Below, piece by piece: positions 35,222 to 46,634 of a stretch of 64,000 bases of DNA. The translations under genes and the position numbers were made by a program. Within the stretch, counting starts at the first letter, position 1. Each line of letters starts with the position of its first letter. The notes under the pieces are model-generated. The model saw only the letters and a program-made list of their open reading frames with translations, ran no database searches and had not been told where the DNA came from. Source of the DNA: Zingiber officinale (lineage: Eukaryota; Streptophyta; Magnoliopsida; Zingiberales; Zingiberaceae). The DNA lies in NCBI RefSeq assembly GCF_018446385.1, contig NC_056005.1, positions 60,300,239 through 60,364,238 of the forward strand, given 5' to 3'.

Positions 35222-36999
35222 AGGTATACGATACTTTCTATGTGTTTTGGATTTTTGAGATTTATCTGATATCAATTTATTTGGTATCAGAGATCGACTT
35301 ACGTGTCTTATTTTTTCGGTGTTTCGGATTTTGTGTTTTGGTCTTCTCGATGTGACTTTTTTTTGGATTTTGGGACCTGGCAGCGACAGGACATCTCCAA
35401 GCTATAGGAGGTATGTGGTATACTGTTATCCTACATTTGTGTTAGTATATGCACTGTTGACTATTACTGTTTATGACCTGTATTAGCACTCTTTTCTGGT
35501 ACCTGTCTAGTTGATATAGCATATATTTTATGTATTAGGTTAGCCACTGATGATGATCGACCTTGATAGAGATTAAGGGTTACAGTTTCTGGTGATTTAT
35601 CATATCATACACTAGTAGTTTTTAGCTTATGTTATTACTAGTTGGTTAGCAGATTGAGGCACATACCAGCCTCTGCTTTTAATAGCTAGGTAGTGGATAG
35701 TATTTATATCTTTATGTTGACCTAGCCAGTAGTATACCATGTTATCTTAATTAATTTCATCAGTAAATATTGATTTACTCTTGTTAGATCAGTCAGTAGG
35801 AGTCTGATTTACACTTATTGATTTGGGTAGTCGTATATTGATATACCTTAGTTGCTTGTGGAGGATTAAGGTATTCTTGATTAGTTAGAAGATGATTGGT
35901 TTAGTTTTGTTGGGTTGATCAGTAGAGGACAATTATACTCTATTTTTAGATGTTCGAATCTTTTGATTTTTCGTGCTTAGTTGGATATTATGAGCACATT
36001 GGAGTACATGATTGTTACTGATGTGGGAAAAGACTGAATTATCGTATATCATTGTGGATTTTGGTCAGTCTTTAGAGGATTGATTTATCCTATTCCGTGG
36101 GTACCTTAAATTTAGACTGTATGTACCTTGTAGGATAACTTAGAAGGTGGAGTAGGGTTTGTGTGGTAGATTGGATTTAAAATATGTTGATTATGCATAT
36201 TTATGTGGCATGTACATATGTGTTTGGTGTGGTATCTGAGGCATCTTGTTGATTATGTGTGATTTGTGAATGCACTTGGGTTTTAGTATGCCTTATTGGA
36301 AGTATATGTTGATTATACTCTTGGCATATGTGTATATTTGTCATGTGAGTATTGTTTGAGGGGTATTGTTGATTTTACCTACGATGATATATGCACACGG
36401 GTTCGGTATACATTGTTGGAGGCATCACGGTGATTTATACCTATGTTGTGAGTATTTTTTTGGTGTGTACTAATTGGAGGATTATGTCGATCATACATAT
36501 GTTGTGTGTGCACGTATGTCAGATGTATGGTTGGTAGCATCATGATGATTCTACCTATGTTAAATGTAGAATGTTAAATGTCTACATTATGATATTGGTT
36601 GTTTTACCCTATCAACTAATTCTCCCATTAGTGGGTGACCGACCCACTAGGAGAATGATAGAGTTGACTATGGATTTGATTTGCTTACTGGGTGGTTATA
36701 CCCTAGGCTACCCACAGTGATCTGTGGTAGAGAGATCTTGTGCAGTCTCTAGCTAGATAGTTAGGTACTTTGGGCACTCTTGTATTGTTGTGGTAGAGCG
36801 TAGCTCCCACATGTTATGGATCGTTTGTGGTGGAGCGTTGCTCCCACATATGGAGGATTTCTTGTGGTAGAGCGTTGCTCCCACATATGTGGTATTTCGT
36901 GTGATAGAGCATTGCTCTCACACTGGAGGTTCTATTCTTTGGTGATTATATATTGTTGGTGATTAGATCTGTTTATTGTTGAGGATCTTATTGTTAGGA
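35222..36999 (+). other. non-coding interior of gypsy D in place of gag and protease
   Basis: About 1.8 kb with no recognisable gag, knuckle or protease. It contains about seven degenerate 60-bp units with GTTGATT cores (36186-36560) and four hairpin repeats of exactly 37-bp period (36789-36922). It may be decayed coding sequence or replaced sequence. Confidence 0.75.
36789..36922. repeat. four 23-bp hairpin repeats at 37-bp spacing
   Basis: TGTGGTAGAGCGTTGCTCCCACA and variants begin at 36789, 36826, 36863 and 36900. Each can fold TGTGG..GAGC against GCTC.CCACA. The fourth copy changes both arms (TGTGA / TCACA) and keeps the pairing. Confidence 0.88.
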
Positions 37000-39480
37000 A
37001 TGTCTGTGATACGGACATTATGTGTCTTGGTTTTACCATTAGTTCTTGCGGTGCCCTAGATGTTATCATGGACTCGATGATTTGGGTATCCCTGGAATGT
37101 TTGGATCGGTTTCCATTGACTTTGTTGACGATGTTGTGATCTATTTCGGATCCGCGGTGAGTCACGTACACCACCTTTGCTTAGATCTAGAGATGTTTCG
37201 ACGAGAACATCTATATGTGATGATCAGTAGTGCTTATTTGAATTGTCTTATGTGATGATGATTAGGACACGGGGTCACCAGTAGGAGTATACCGTGGTTC
37301 CACAGGAGATAGAGGTTGTTACCGTTAGGAGCAGCCGAAATCAGTGTAGGAGATCCGCAGTCTTTTGTGACTCGCAGGATATTACAGACCTTTCGTCGAG
37401 GGTTTCTTCCGCATAACTATGCTACTTTCACGCGTGACCATGAAAGGCGTGAAGTTTACTTGGACTGAGGATTGCAAGATCAGCTTCTAGGAGCTGAAGC
37501 GGAGACTAGTGTCGGCTTTGATTTTTGGTTTTACCTTATGAAGAGGACGGATTTGTCCTCTACACCGACGCGTCTCTACAGGGTTTGGGCGCTATTTTGG
37601 TGCAGCACGACACGGTAGTCTTCTATGTTTTTCGACAGTTGTAGAGCATGAGTAGAACTACCAGTATATGACTTGTGGCTGGCCGTCATTATTTTGTGTC
37701 TTGAAGATTTGGCAGCCTTATCTATACAGCGTTACATTTGAGATTCTCACGGACCATGAGAGTCTCAAATATTTGTTCACTTAGAAGGAACTTAAATCTC
37801 CGACAGAGGAGATGGATGGAGTTCCTGAAGGATTGTGACTGTACGATTGACTATCACCGAGGAAAAGCTAATGTGGTTGCCGATGCATTCAGCAGGAAGT
37901 CCAGAGGGACTTTAGCTTGCCACCGGGTTGTGGCTACAGATAGAGCAGGGTATTCTTGTTACCATGGTTGCTCAGTCGTCGATCAGGACGAAGATTCGAG
38001 AGCCCTAGGCTGTATTTGCTGGTTATTTGTAGTCATATAGCTTCCGGGTAGCAGACCGAGTTCACACGAGACGAGGAGGGTATTATATACTTCCGAGGTA
38101 GATTATGCGTACCTCAATCTCATCCGGTCTTATAAGAGTTACTTCCGGAGGCTCATAGCTCATGATTTGCTGTCCACCCAGGCAGTACCCGTGTGTACCA
38201 AGAATTGAGATGTTTCTATTGGTGGAACGACATGAAGGAAGACATCGCAGATTTTGTAGCTAGATGTTTTGCCTGTCAGCAGGTGAAGGCTGAGTATCAG
38301 AGACCTGCCGGGTTACTTCAGCGGATTCCTATTCCTGAGTGGAAATGAGAACATGTCACTATGGACTTTGTGGTGGGATCATCGAGGACACGACGAGGCC
38401 CTGATGCGATTTGGGTAATCGTTGATCGATTAACCAAATCCGCGCATTTCTAAGCGATCCGGAGGACTGATTCCCTGGACTGATTGGCAGATCTATATTA
38501 TCGGGAGATCATCAGATTACATGGTGTTTCTTTGACTATCATTTTGGATAGAGACCCCTGGTTCACGTCTCATTTTTTTGACAAAGTCTGCAGCAAGTCT
38601 TGGGCACGCAACTCTGTTTCAGTACAACTTTCCATTTGCAGACAGATGGACAGTAGAGTGGACCATTTAGACTCTAGAGGACTTGTTGAGGCTTGTGTAT
38701 TGGATTTTGGAGGCAATTGGGCGAATCATTGGCCATTGGTAGAGTTCGCCTACAACAACGGGTTGCATTCGACTATCCTAATGTCACCGTTGAAGTGTTG
38801 TATGGTAGGCCTTGTCCGACACCCACCCTCTGGGATGAGGTTGGGAAGGCTCAGTTGTTGGGACCTCATAGGGCTCAGCATGAGGCAGAGTTGGTCCGTA
38901 CTATCAGACGGAGGATGTATAGGCGTAGGACCGCCAGAAGGGTTATGCAGACCGGAGTCAAAGACTTTTAGAGTTCTCCATTTGCGACCATATATTTCTG
39001 CGAGTTTCATCCACGAAAGGGGTGAAGAGATTGACCTCAGAGGTAAGCCAGCTCCGCGATACATTGGATCTTTCTAGATCTTGGAGAGGATTGGAGCGGT
39101 AGCTTACTGGCTAGCACTGCCACCGTCTTTGGTGGGCGTGTACTATGTATTCCACGTATCTATGCTGAGAAGATACGTACCCGACCGATGCATTGTGCTG
39201 ACAGATATATTAGTTCCCGTTCAGCCTGACGTCACTTATGAGGAGGTTCCGGTACGGATTTTTGACCGGAAAGAGTGTCAATTGCGGAACAAGACTATCT
39301 GGCTGGTTAAAGTCGGATGACAGCATCATTAGGACGAGGAGGCTACTTGGAAGCTCGAGGATACTATCCGAGCTCGATACCCCCATCTTTTCACTTGAGG
39401 TATTTGATTTGTTTATCGTTCAGCATTTATGCTTTATATCTGTTGTTGATACTTGCTGATGGTAGATAATGAAATTTTGG
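37000..39480 (+). pseudogene. gypsy D pol remnant: reverse transcriptase end, RNase H, integrase, chromodomain
   Basis: A trace of the reverse transcriptase active site, IDFVDDVVIYF, lies at about 37118-37150. RNase H and its tether follow (37540-37910; [41 protein letters not shown]). Integrase traces lie at 38110-38990 ([29 protein letters not shown]). A chromodomain lies at about 39234-39405 (EEVPVRIFDRKECQLRNKTI, then EEATWKLEDTIRARYPHLF) with two internal stops. Many stops and frameshifts occur. The chromodomain at the integrase C-terminus is what places D among chromoviruses. Confidence 0.9.
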
Positions 39481-39493
39481 GACCAAATTTTTA

Positions 39494-39507
39494 TTAGTGG
39501 GGGAGAA
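39494..39507 (+). other. polypurine tract of gypsy D
   Basis: TTAGTGGGGGAGAA abuts the 3' LTR start TGTAAAATACC. Confidence 0.9.
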
Positions 39508-42500
39508 TGTAAAATACCGGAAAAATGTCGGATAACGATAGGGGAATTTTCCAGAAATTTTAGGAATTTTCTGGGAATTTTTCGGAGCACGTACGCCGGG
39601 TTTTGAGGGGACAAATTTATGGGTACGAATAAAGCCTGTTTAGGATACCCGTTTAAGTGAGGAAAAGTTTTATTATAAATACATTTTCCTTGTTTTTCTT
39701 ATTTCCCCTAAACGTTTTTTTTCCGTTCCCCAAACCCGCGCCCCCTTTTTCCTCACCGATCCGTGCCCTACGAGCGCCGCCGCCGGCCAACCGACGCCGC
39801 CGCCCTTTCTCCATTGCCTCGGTCACCACAGCCGACATCAGAACCCTAACGCCGAGCCTTCTTCGCTGCCCTAGCACCGACGCCCTGCCAAACAGCCATT
39901 GTGCCCGAAGATCTGCAACACCGACTGTCGCCTTGTTCCTTGCTTGAGCAGCCAGTGATCGCCGGGATCCACCGGTGCCACGTCGGTCGTCGCAACCGAG
40001 GCTGTGCCCTAGCCTCTCCGCACATCGCCAGCCCTGGATTTGATTCGCCCGACCTCCCTTCCCTCTGTGGTGTCCCATCTTCACCAACCACAGACCAGTG
40101 CCGAGCTATATGCTTGATTTATTGTGCCAAGCCGTGCCTAGCCGGACCTTGGAGGGAGTTTGGATTGAAAATTCACTGGCATGTGAAATGTGAAGGTTTT
40201 AGATTTGAATTGGAGATTTTTGATTCAAGGTAAACTATGTATATTGTTTTGGTTGATCTCTTGTTAGTATTAGGTTGATATGGATTGGTAACATATTATA
40301 TTTGAGATGTTAATATGTGATAACATGACTAATGAGTAATTAGTTGTCTTAGGTTGGAATTTCAGATGTGATTTGAGGTGCGGATCGTCGATGATTTACA
40401 TTGAGGGCGGTAGCTTCGTGGTTGCTCCGACTAGGATTTTCTGACCACCATTTCTCTGACTGCGAGGTGATAAAAGGATACTCACTATTGGGTAAGTTTA
40501 GTTTGATTCATGATGGTTATTTGGTGGTTGGTTGGTTCAGATGGATGATGGTTGAATTGGGTTGATAAAATGAATTGTATTTAGTTGAGATTGTTCTTGA
40601 GTTATAACAAATTGGGATCACTTGGGATTGATTCAAATTGGGTTTCCTTAATCGGAAAGGAAATAGGTTTATTTATTTGGTCCTGATCTTCAGTTAGCTA
40701 AATGATACTTGTTAGAGTAGCTAAATTGAATATTTGTATGCAGGACCCTGATTACGGGACGATTGTTCTGATGTGAGGATTGTTTATCACAGACTACAGT
40801 TAAAGGCGGGTACCTCTTGACTTATCTTTTATGATATTATCATTGGATATGCATAGTATTTTATAACTACAAGCAATGAATATGTTCGTCTTTGGTATGT
40901 CACTGTTTGATATCCATAGCATGTTAGGTTTGTCGCTTGTTATGTATTCGTGCTTATATCTCATGAATTGTTACCATGAGTATCTTATTGCCATGAGTAC
41001 TCTATTACCATGAGTATCTTAGTTTCTAGAGTGACATACCATGCTCTACTGAGGATAGGACTAGGTTCTGGATTTTTGTTTCTGGCATGTGTATTTAAAT
41101 TATTTGATACTTAGATTTTTGTGCCATATCAGATTTGTGTACCTCTATTTGTATATCATATATGATTCGGGTGTTTAGACCCTGATTCTTTGATCTGTGT
41201 ATATTGTTGGTACATATGCTATGGAAGAGGGATATGATTAGGGTCTAGGTTGTTATACCTTAGAGGACTTGTATATCCTAGATCCGTGGATTTGACCTAC
41301 TGATACTGTGGTACCCATATTATATATATATGGATTTTTTCTATGCTGATCAGGATATTCCATACTTATTATGTTCAGGACATAGGTTTTCTTTTGATAT
41401 TCTATCTGACCTGTGTACTATAGGTTTTGGTATGTGACCATCGCTTTTACAGTGCCCATTTTGTATATATGGATATGGTTATGTTGATCAGTTTTTGTTA
41501 TGCATAGTGACATGCATCATGATTGCATGCTGTGCGATTGTCGGCTCCACTATGGTTGAGCCCATCGTCAGTTACATGTACTGCACACACCCCCACTCAT
41601 GGTTTAGTGGTATATCAGAGCGTGTGTGGACTCTGTTTAGCTCCGTTGGTCATATGACCCACGTGGTAGCCGGCAGATTCCGCTCTGTTTAGCTCCGTGG
41701 CATTTAGTGTAGCAACAGTAGTAGGCCGCAAACGGTGGACTCTGTTTGGCTCCGTTGGTCGGTGACTCGGTGTATGGCCGTGAGATACCTCCCGTCGTCG
41801 TGTCCAGGAGTTGAGAGCATTGAGCTCCCCATTTATGATTTGGGGTCACAGGGGCGAGTACTCAAGATCCCGTCCACTCGGTCACTCATCGAGTGTGACG
41901 ACAGTGCACTACGGTTGTCACCCTACCCACTCGGTCTCACCATTGTGAGTCTGGCGTCGGGGTGACCAGGGCGCATCATTAGCATCATATGCATTGATGT
42001 ATTTATATTCTTATGATTGTGTTTCACGTTTGGTTCTTTGCGTTTTGGTCGGATGCATACTGACTGCATACGTGATTATTGACACTTCGGTTTGACGACC
42101 CTTTTATGCGGATAGAGTTCTGGTGATACTGACTTCCTCGATTACCTTTCAGTTTTGCATATTCCCTATATATGATTAGGAAGCTGTATTCCATGTTTGT
42201 TGCTGTTAGATATATCTTACTACTCATGTCCATTGGTATTCGCTGAGTTGTTGAACTCACCCCCGTTGATACTATCTTTTTCAGGTACCAGGTTGGTTAT
42301 GGTGTCGCTTGGAATATCCTGTCTGCTGGTCCCCACGTCACATCAGAAGACTTATCAGTTTCACGTATGTTTTGTTTGTTTATGTATCAGTTTGTTTAGC
42401 TCTGTACTCCGGTTTTATTTTTGGAGTGTTGATGTTGATATGTGGTATTTTGTATTTATGTTATTGGTTGTGTAAGTCTAGCCGGCTAGCTGTTTTGTGT

Positions 42501-42736
42501 TTTGTGTTTTGGTTTTGGTACAGCCGAGTGGGCTGCTTTATTTTTAACTGCGTGGTTGTGTCAGCCAGAGGCTGAATTTGATATTTACTGCGGGGTGTTT
42601 GTTTTCTTTTATTTTTATTATTCCAGCCGCATGTGGCTGAGGTATATAGTGCTTGTAGAAAAGTTTCAGATTGTCCGCCGTACCGGGAAGATGCTGCCGA
42701 AATTTCTTTGTACAGAGACTCCTCCGGGGCGTGACA
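39508..42736 (+). repeat. 3' LTR of gypsy D (3,229 bp)
   Basis: Partner of 32020-35203. Its own version of the variable block is 39969-40079. After about 42560 it contains CAGCCAGAGGCTG and CAGCCGCATGTGGCTG segments that are absent from the 5' LTR. Confidence 0.94.
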
Positions 42737-42741
42737 CTAGT

Positions 42742-44013
42742 ACTTGCCACATTGGTGCAACTTCCCCCATCAATGATCATAGAGCATGTCTTTCCTTGAA
42801 TAAGGCAGTGGGTATGAAAAGTATTTTCTCTTTGGTCCTCCTCATGCTCCTTGGCTTGGCTTCCCAATAATCTCCTAACCACCAAGAGATCTCCATCTTG
42901 CGCATAGGCTGCTCTATCATTTTATTCATCGCTTGAGGAAGAGGAATGAGAAGAAATTTCTTCACTTGAGATACTCCCATTATCCCTCACCACCATAGTC
43001 TTCTTATTCGGGCATTCGGATGCAATATGAACTTTTCCCAAACACCTAAAACACTTGATATCCCTACTCTTAGAAGTGGAAGAAGAGGTAGTAGGAATAG
43101 GCTTCTTAATGCTTGCTTCCTCCTTATAATTTGAAGAAGAACCCTCCTTCTTTGGCTTATCCTTCCAACTTGAAGAGTAGTTTGGAGAAGATGATTTCTT
43201 CATAACGCCCTTTCTCTTTAATTGTTGCTCTATTTTCATTGCTTGATGCACTAAATCGTCAATCTCCACATAATGTTGTAATGCCACAATGTCTCCAATG
43301 TCTCGGTTTAGGCCATGGAGAAACCGAGCCATGGTAGCTTCCCTATCTTCCACAATATTGGCCCTAATCAAAGTCATCTCCATCTCCTTGTAGTAATCAT
43401 CCACACTCCTACTCCCTTGGGTGAGTCTTTGCAATTTGTTGTGCAATTCCCTATAGTAGTGGGAAGGCACAAATATCCTTCTCATCAAAGTCTTCATTTC
43501 GTCCCAAGTGTTGATAGGATGCTCTCCATACCTTCTTCTCTCCTTTTGCAATTGATCCCACCAAATTAAGGCATAATCGGTGAACTCAAGGGCAACCACC
43601 TTTACTTTCTTTGCATCATTGTAATTGTGGCATGAGAAAATTTGTTCTATTTTCATCTCCCATGCAAGATATGTTTCAGGATCATTCCTCCCTTGGAAGG
43701 AAGGTATCTGGACTTTCACACCTCCTAGATCATCTTCTCGTCTATGGTCTCTACCTCCTCTTTCACGTCTTCTTCCCCCTTCATGCCTCCTTCTTTCTAT
43801 TGGTGAATCATAGAATGGTTCACTTTGACGAAATTCTTCATGATTAGAATTGCCCCCACGGTTGGAAACTTTTTCTCCTTCAAGTCGGTCCATCCTTTCG
43901 TGTATTTCTTCAAGTTGTCTTTGAAGTATTCTCTCAAATTGTTGAGTAAGTGCCTCCATTTGAAGCCTATTAAGATCTCACCTAGGGGAATTAGGTGATT
44001 TTTCCCCACTCAT
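42742..44013 (-). pseudogene. gypsy E gag and start of protease
   Basis: Translation probably begins at the ATG at 44013 (MSGEKSPNSPR); a TGA at codon 12 (from CGA) precedes a long open frame 42922-43959. It has a coiled N-terminus (QQFERILQRQLEEIHERMD) and a capsid core (VQIPSFQGRNDPETYLAWE, then FTDYALIWWDQL, FVPSHYYRELHNKLQ). It ends with a CCHC knuckle, CFRCLGKVHIASEC, and a Ser-rich tail. After a stop, the protease active-site motif IIDGGSCTNVAS appears in the 42742-42800 segment and is cut by the D insertion. The family assembles virus-like particles; this copy cannot because of the early stop and the split. Confidence 0.92.
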
Positions 44014-44540
44014 GCTTGCAACAAAAGAAGATGACAAGGAAAATTACAAAAGAAATGTTAAACGGACCTCACCACTCTACTCACGTGGTTGCACTCAGAT
44101 TTATCCACTCAGCTTCCTTTATAAGCTCTTAAGGAAAGAACCTTATCAATATCTTTCTCAAGACAGCAAGTAGACAATCAAGTGAACAAGAAACCAACAA
44201 GAGAAATAAACGGATAAAACGAGAAATTCAGTAACGATCAAGAGCAATGAAAGGAATATCTTTTGAATTCAAATTTCACAAAGAAAGAATATTGAGTCCT
44301 TTCAATTCACAAATCCTCCTCTTTTTTATATATTATTTTTATTTTTTTTTTTCAATCAGAAACCAATGACTAATGATTCCTCTTTTTTTTTTCCTTTTTT
44401 TTTTTGATTTTTTTTTTTTTTTAAGTTGAGGACCCAAATAGTGAATAGAAATTTGCGACAAATAGGGATGGAGTGATCAACAAAGATGGACAAGAACGAA
44501 GATGAAAACAAAACACAAACCTGAAAATCAAGGAGCCAAG
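44014..44540 (-). other. untranslated leader of gypsy E
   Basis: About 0.53 kb with poly-A/T runs (44335-44425). No coding sequence is seen. Confidence 0.7.
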
Positions 44541-44552
44541 GCTCTGATACCA
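44541..44552 (-). other. primer binding site of gypsy E (tRNA-Met)
   Basis: On the minus strand TGGTATCAGAGC lies two bases inside the 5' LTR end. Confidence 0.94.
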
Positions 44553-44554
44553 AA

Positions 44555-45206
44555 TGATAAAGAAACCTTGTAAATGGATCACCTTGAAATTCAGCTTGGG
44601 GAAGGGTATTGACGCCACACTCAAGCAAGATGAGAAGGTGAGTGATAAGTCATGGAGTTTTGATCACCACAAGTTGCCTTGATAATATCGAAATTAGTTC
44701 TTTGCCTAAGAACAAGAAGGAAGCTCTCACAAAAGAGAAACTCAAATTTTCATTCAAACTTACATGATTTGTCATACAAGAGTTCTCCTATTTAACATCC
44801 CTTAAGATCCCCTATGCACTAATTATGCAATAAATATCATGCTTGCATGCATGGGTTTTATTATCCACTAATCCCTAATACTAGCTTAATGCAACCATGC
44901 ATGCATGGTATTTGTTATACTAGCTTAGGAACTCTCAAAAATGCATTAAAAACCCACAAAGGACATCAAAAGTCACTTTAGAAAAACCCCTCCATGCATG
45001 CACACGAAAATGGTCCTCATGTTGGTCCAATTTCACTTTCAAATTGAAGGAATGTGATCCACTTAGTTGTTGCCTCCATTGTGCATTGATCCTCCTTTTC
45101 CTTGAGCCTCATTATTAAGCCTTCCAAAGCTTGCTTCATTCTCTTAGTCTTGGACCTTGTCATGGGTCCCCCAATTCCCTTCAATGCCTCTTCTTGGCTC
45201 ACATCA
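44555..45206 (-). repeat. 5' LTR of gypsy E (652 bp)
   Basis: Partner of 28147-28810. It starts TGATGTGAGCC and ends CTTTATCA on the minus strand. An open frame at 45017-45206 is the LTR-encoded pol C-terminus and is not a gene. Confidence 0.93.
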
Positions 45207-45495
45207 TTACTTTTGCTCATAGCTTGGATATGTGGTAGCGCTGATTAGGCAATTTCTTAGATTTAGGTTCAAATGACATCAATCTATATGACTGAGGTAA
45301 TCTTGCAATAACTTGAATAGAAATTTGAAATATTCTGTATTTTTGTCAGGAGGGATAACTCTAAAAAAGATAATAGCCATTCCATATCAACTATGTGAGT
45401 TGAAGTGCTAACTAAGAGAAAAACCACAAAGGTACACAAACTTTCAAAAAAAAAATTGTAAAATGTCAATTCTGATTGACATAAAAAATCATTAC
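45207..45495 (-). other. CACTA interior after the captured SC35 exons
   Basis: AT-rich, with no clear exon. It was continuous with 26850-28146 before E inserted. The minus-strand GTAATG at 45490-45495 is the splice donor of the captured exon to its right. Confidence 0.5.
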
Positions 45496-46605
45496 CTAGG
45501 CCGACGACTACAACTTCTTGACCTTCCTCTTGTCTTTGGAACTGTTTCCATAATTTTTCCTTTATGTCTAGAAAATATTAAAAAAAAAGATACATACAAC
45601 TTATTAGATTTCATGTTAAACAGAAAAGAAACATCACATTGCTTAGTGTTTACATCCATAGAAGATGAGATGCACGACTACAAATTGACGAGATGCAGTC
45701 AAAAGGGCAACATTACACTATGAATTGTTAAGAGATTAACTAAACTTGTAAAACTCTACACAAAACTAACAATGTGTGAGGAAGAACCTCAAACAGTCAC
45801 CCACTAACCTCTTGCTAACAATGGGATAGTAGTTTAGAACGTCAAAGGCTGCTTGAATTTATTAATTACTAAAAATTCTTTCAAGTATACTTTGCATTTA
45901 TTGTGCAACTTGTGTTCCAAACAATCATATAAGATTTCCAATGACCGCATTAATATCCCTTATCTTTGTCTAAGTAACTAGATGCATATTAAAATCAGAT
46001 ATACAAGATCAGAAGTGTTGGAGTGACAGTACTCATGTCTTTAAGATATTAAAATTTGGACCACTTATTCAGTAAATTTGTTCAAGTATTGTAAAGGAGA
46101 TATACAAAATAATTCTTAAATGCAAAACCTTCCAGTTATTTCTAATCTACTGAATTCAAGTCAGTGCAACAATAGCAAAAAATAATCACTTCAACAAAAA
46201 AATCGCAAAAGAATACTAGCAATTCCATAACTTACATACGCTTAGCATTTGGTCCATATTTTGCAAACTGAACCATAATATTCCGACCATCCACATTCCT
46301 CCCTACAATATCCAATAAAAATAATAATCAAATTACAAGTTACTTTCCAGAAGATCAAACATCGTCAGAAAAATAATTATCAAAACCAAAAATAAAGTAG
46401 AAGAAACTTGCCATCAAGTCTATCGACAGCCTTCTGAGCCTCATCAGCATACTTATACCTCACAAAAGTAAACCCTCATGAATCTCCAGTCCTTTGAGTC
46501 CCCAAAAGACGAGCAAACAATTTAGTAAACAATTGAAACTCAAAAATCGTATCAATAAGAGCAATCTCTCACCTCCGGTCCCTTGGAATGAACACGTCAA
46601 TGACT
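45496..46605 (-). pseudogene. captured exons of an SC35-like SR splicing factor
   Basis: Four exons follow plant SC35, a splicing factor with one RNA-recognition motif and an Arg/Ser tail. They are about 46573-46605 (KVIDVFIPRDRR), 46412-46491 (TGDS, stop, GFTFVRYKYADEAQKAVDRL), 46236-46302 (RNVDGRNIMVQFAKYGPNAK) and 45496-45567 (HKGKIMETVPKTRGRSRSCS). Phases join correctly across three introns. The first and last donors are GT (GTGAG, GTAAGT, GTAATG), but the intron after 46412 starts with GC. One TGA replaces the Arg codon just before RNP1 (CGA to TGA). The RNP2 half and most of the RS tail are missing. Confidence 0.9.
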
Positions 46606-46634
46606 TTCCTACCCACCGTCTTCTTCATTTGTAC

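Larger units (their letters stand above)
32020..42736 (+). mobile_element. Ty3-gypsy chromovirus D (Tekay/Del-like), 10,717 bp
   Basis: Exact 5-bp duplications CTAGT lie at 32015-32019 and 42737-42741. LTRs of 3.18 and 3.23 kb have ends TGTAAAATACC...GGGGCGTGACA. There is a tRNA-Met primer site and a GGGGGAGAA polypurine tract. The decayed pol has gypsy order and a chromodomain at its end. Long LTRs and that chromodomain fit Tekay/Del. Gag, protease and most of reverse transcriptase are missing. Confidence 0.95.
28147..45206 (-). mobile_element. Ty3-gypsy retrotransposon E (CRM-like), split by element D
   Basis: LTRs 28147-28810 and 44555-45206 (about 0.66 kb) have TGATG...TATCA ends. The tRNA-Met primer site is beside the right one, and the order on the minus strand is gag, protease, reverse transcriptase, RNase H, integrase. 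Flanks are TTACA (28142-28146) and TTACT (45207-45211), a 4/5 match expected of a 5-bp duplication. The pol reading frame runs into the 3' LTR. Gag and pol sequence, short LTRs and that overlap suggest the CRM group of chromoviruses. The clade call is moderate. D inserted within the protease. Confidence 0.9.

Noticed and set aside
36789-36922. Regular 23-bp repeats with 14-bp spacers resembling a CRISPR array
   Set aside because: The spacers are alike, there are only four copies, no cas genes occur, and the context is the interior of a plant retrotransposon.
45017-45220. Open frame of 67 codons on the minus strand
   Set aside because: It is the LTR-encoded pol C-terminus of E read into flanking sequence by chance.
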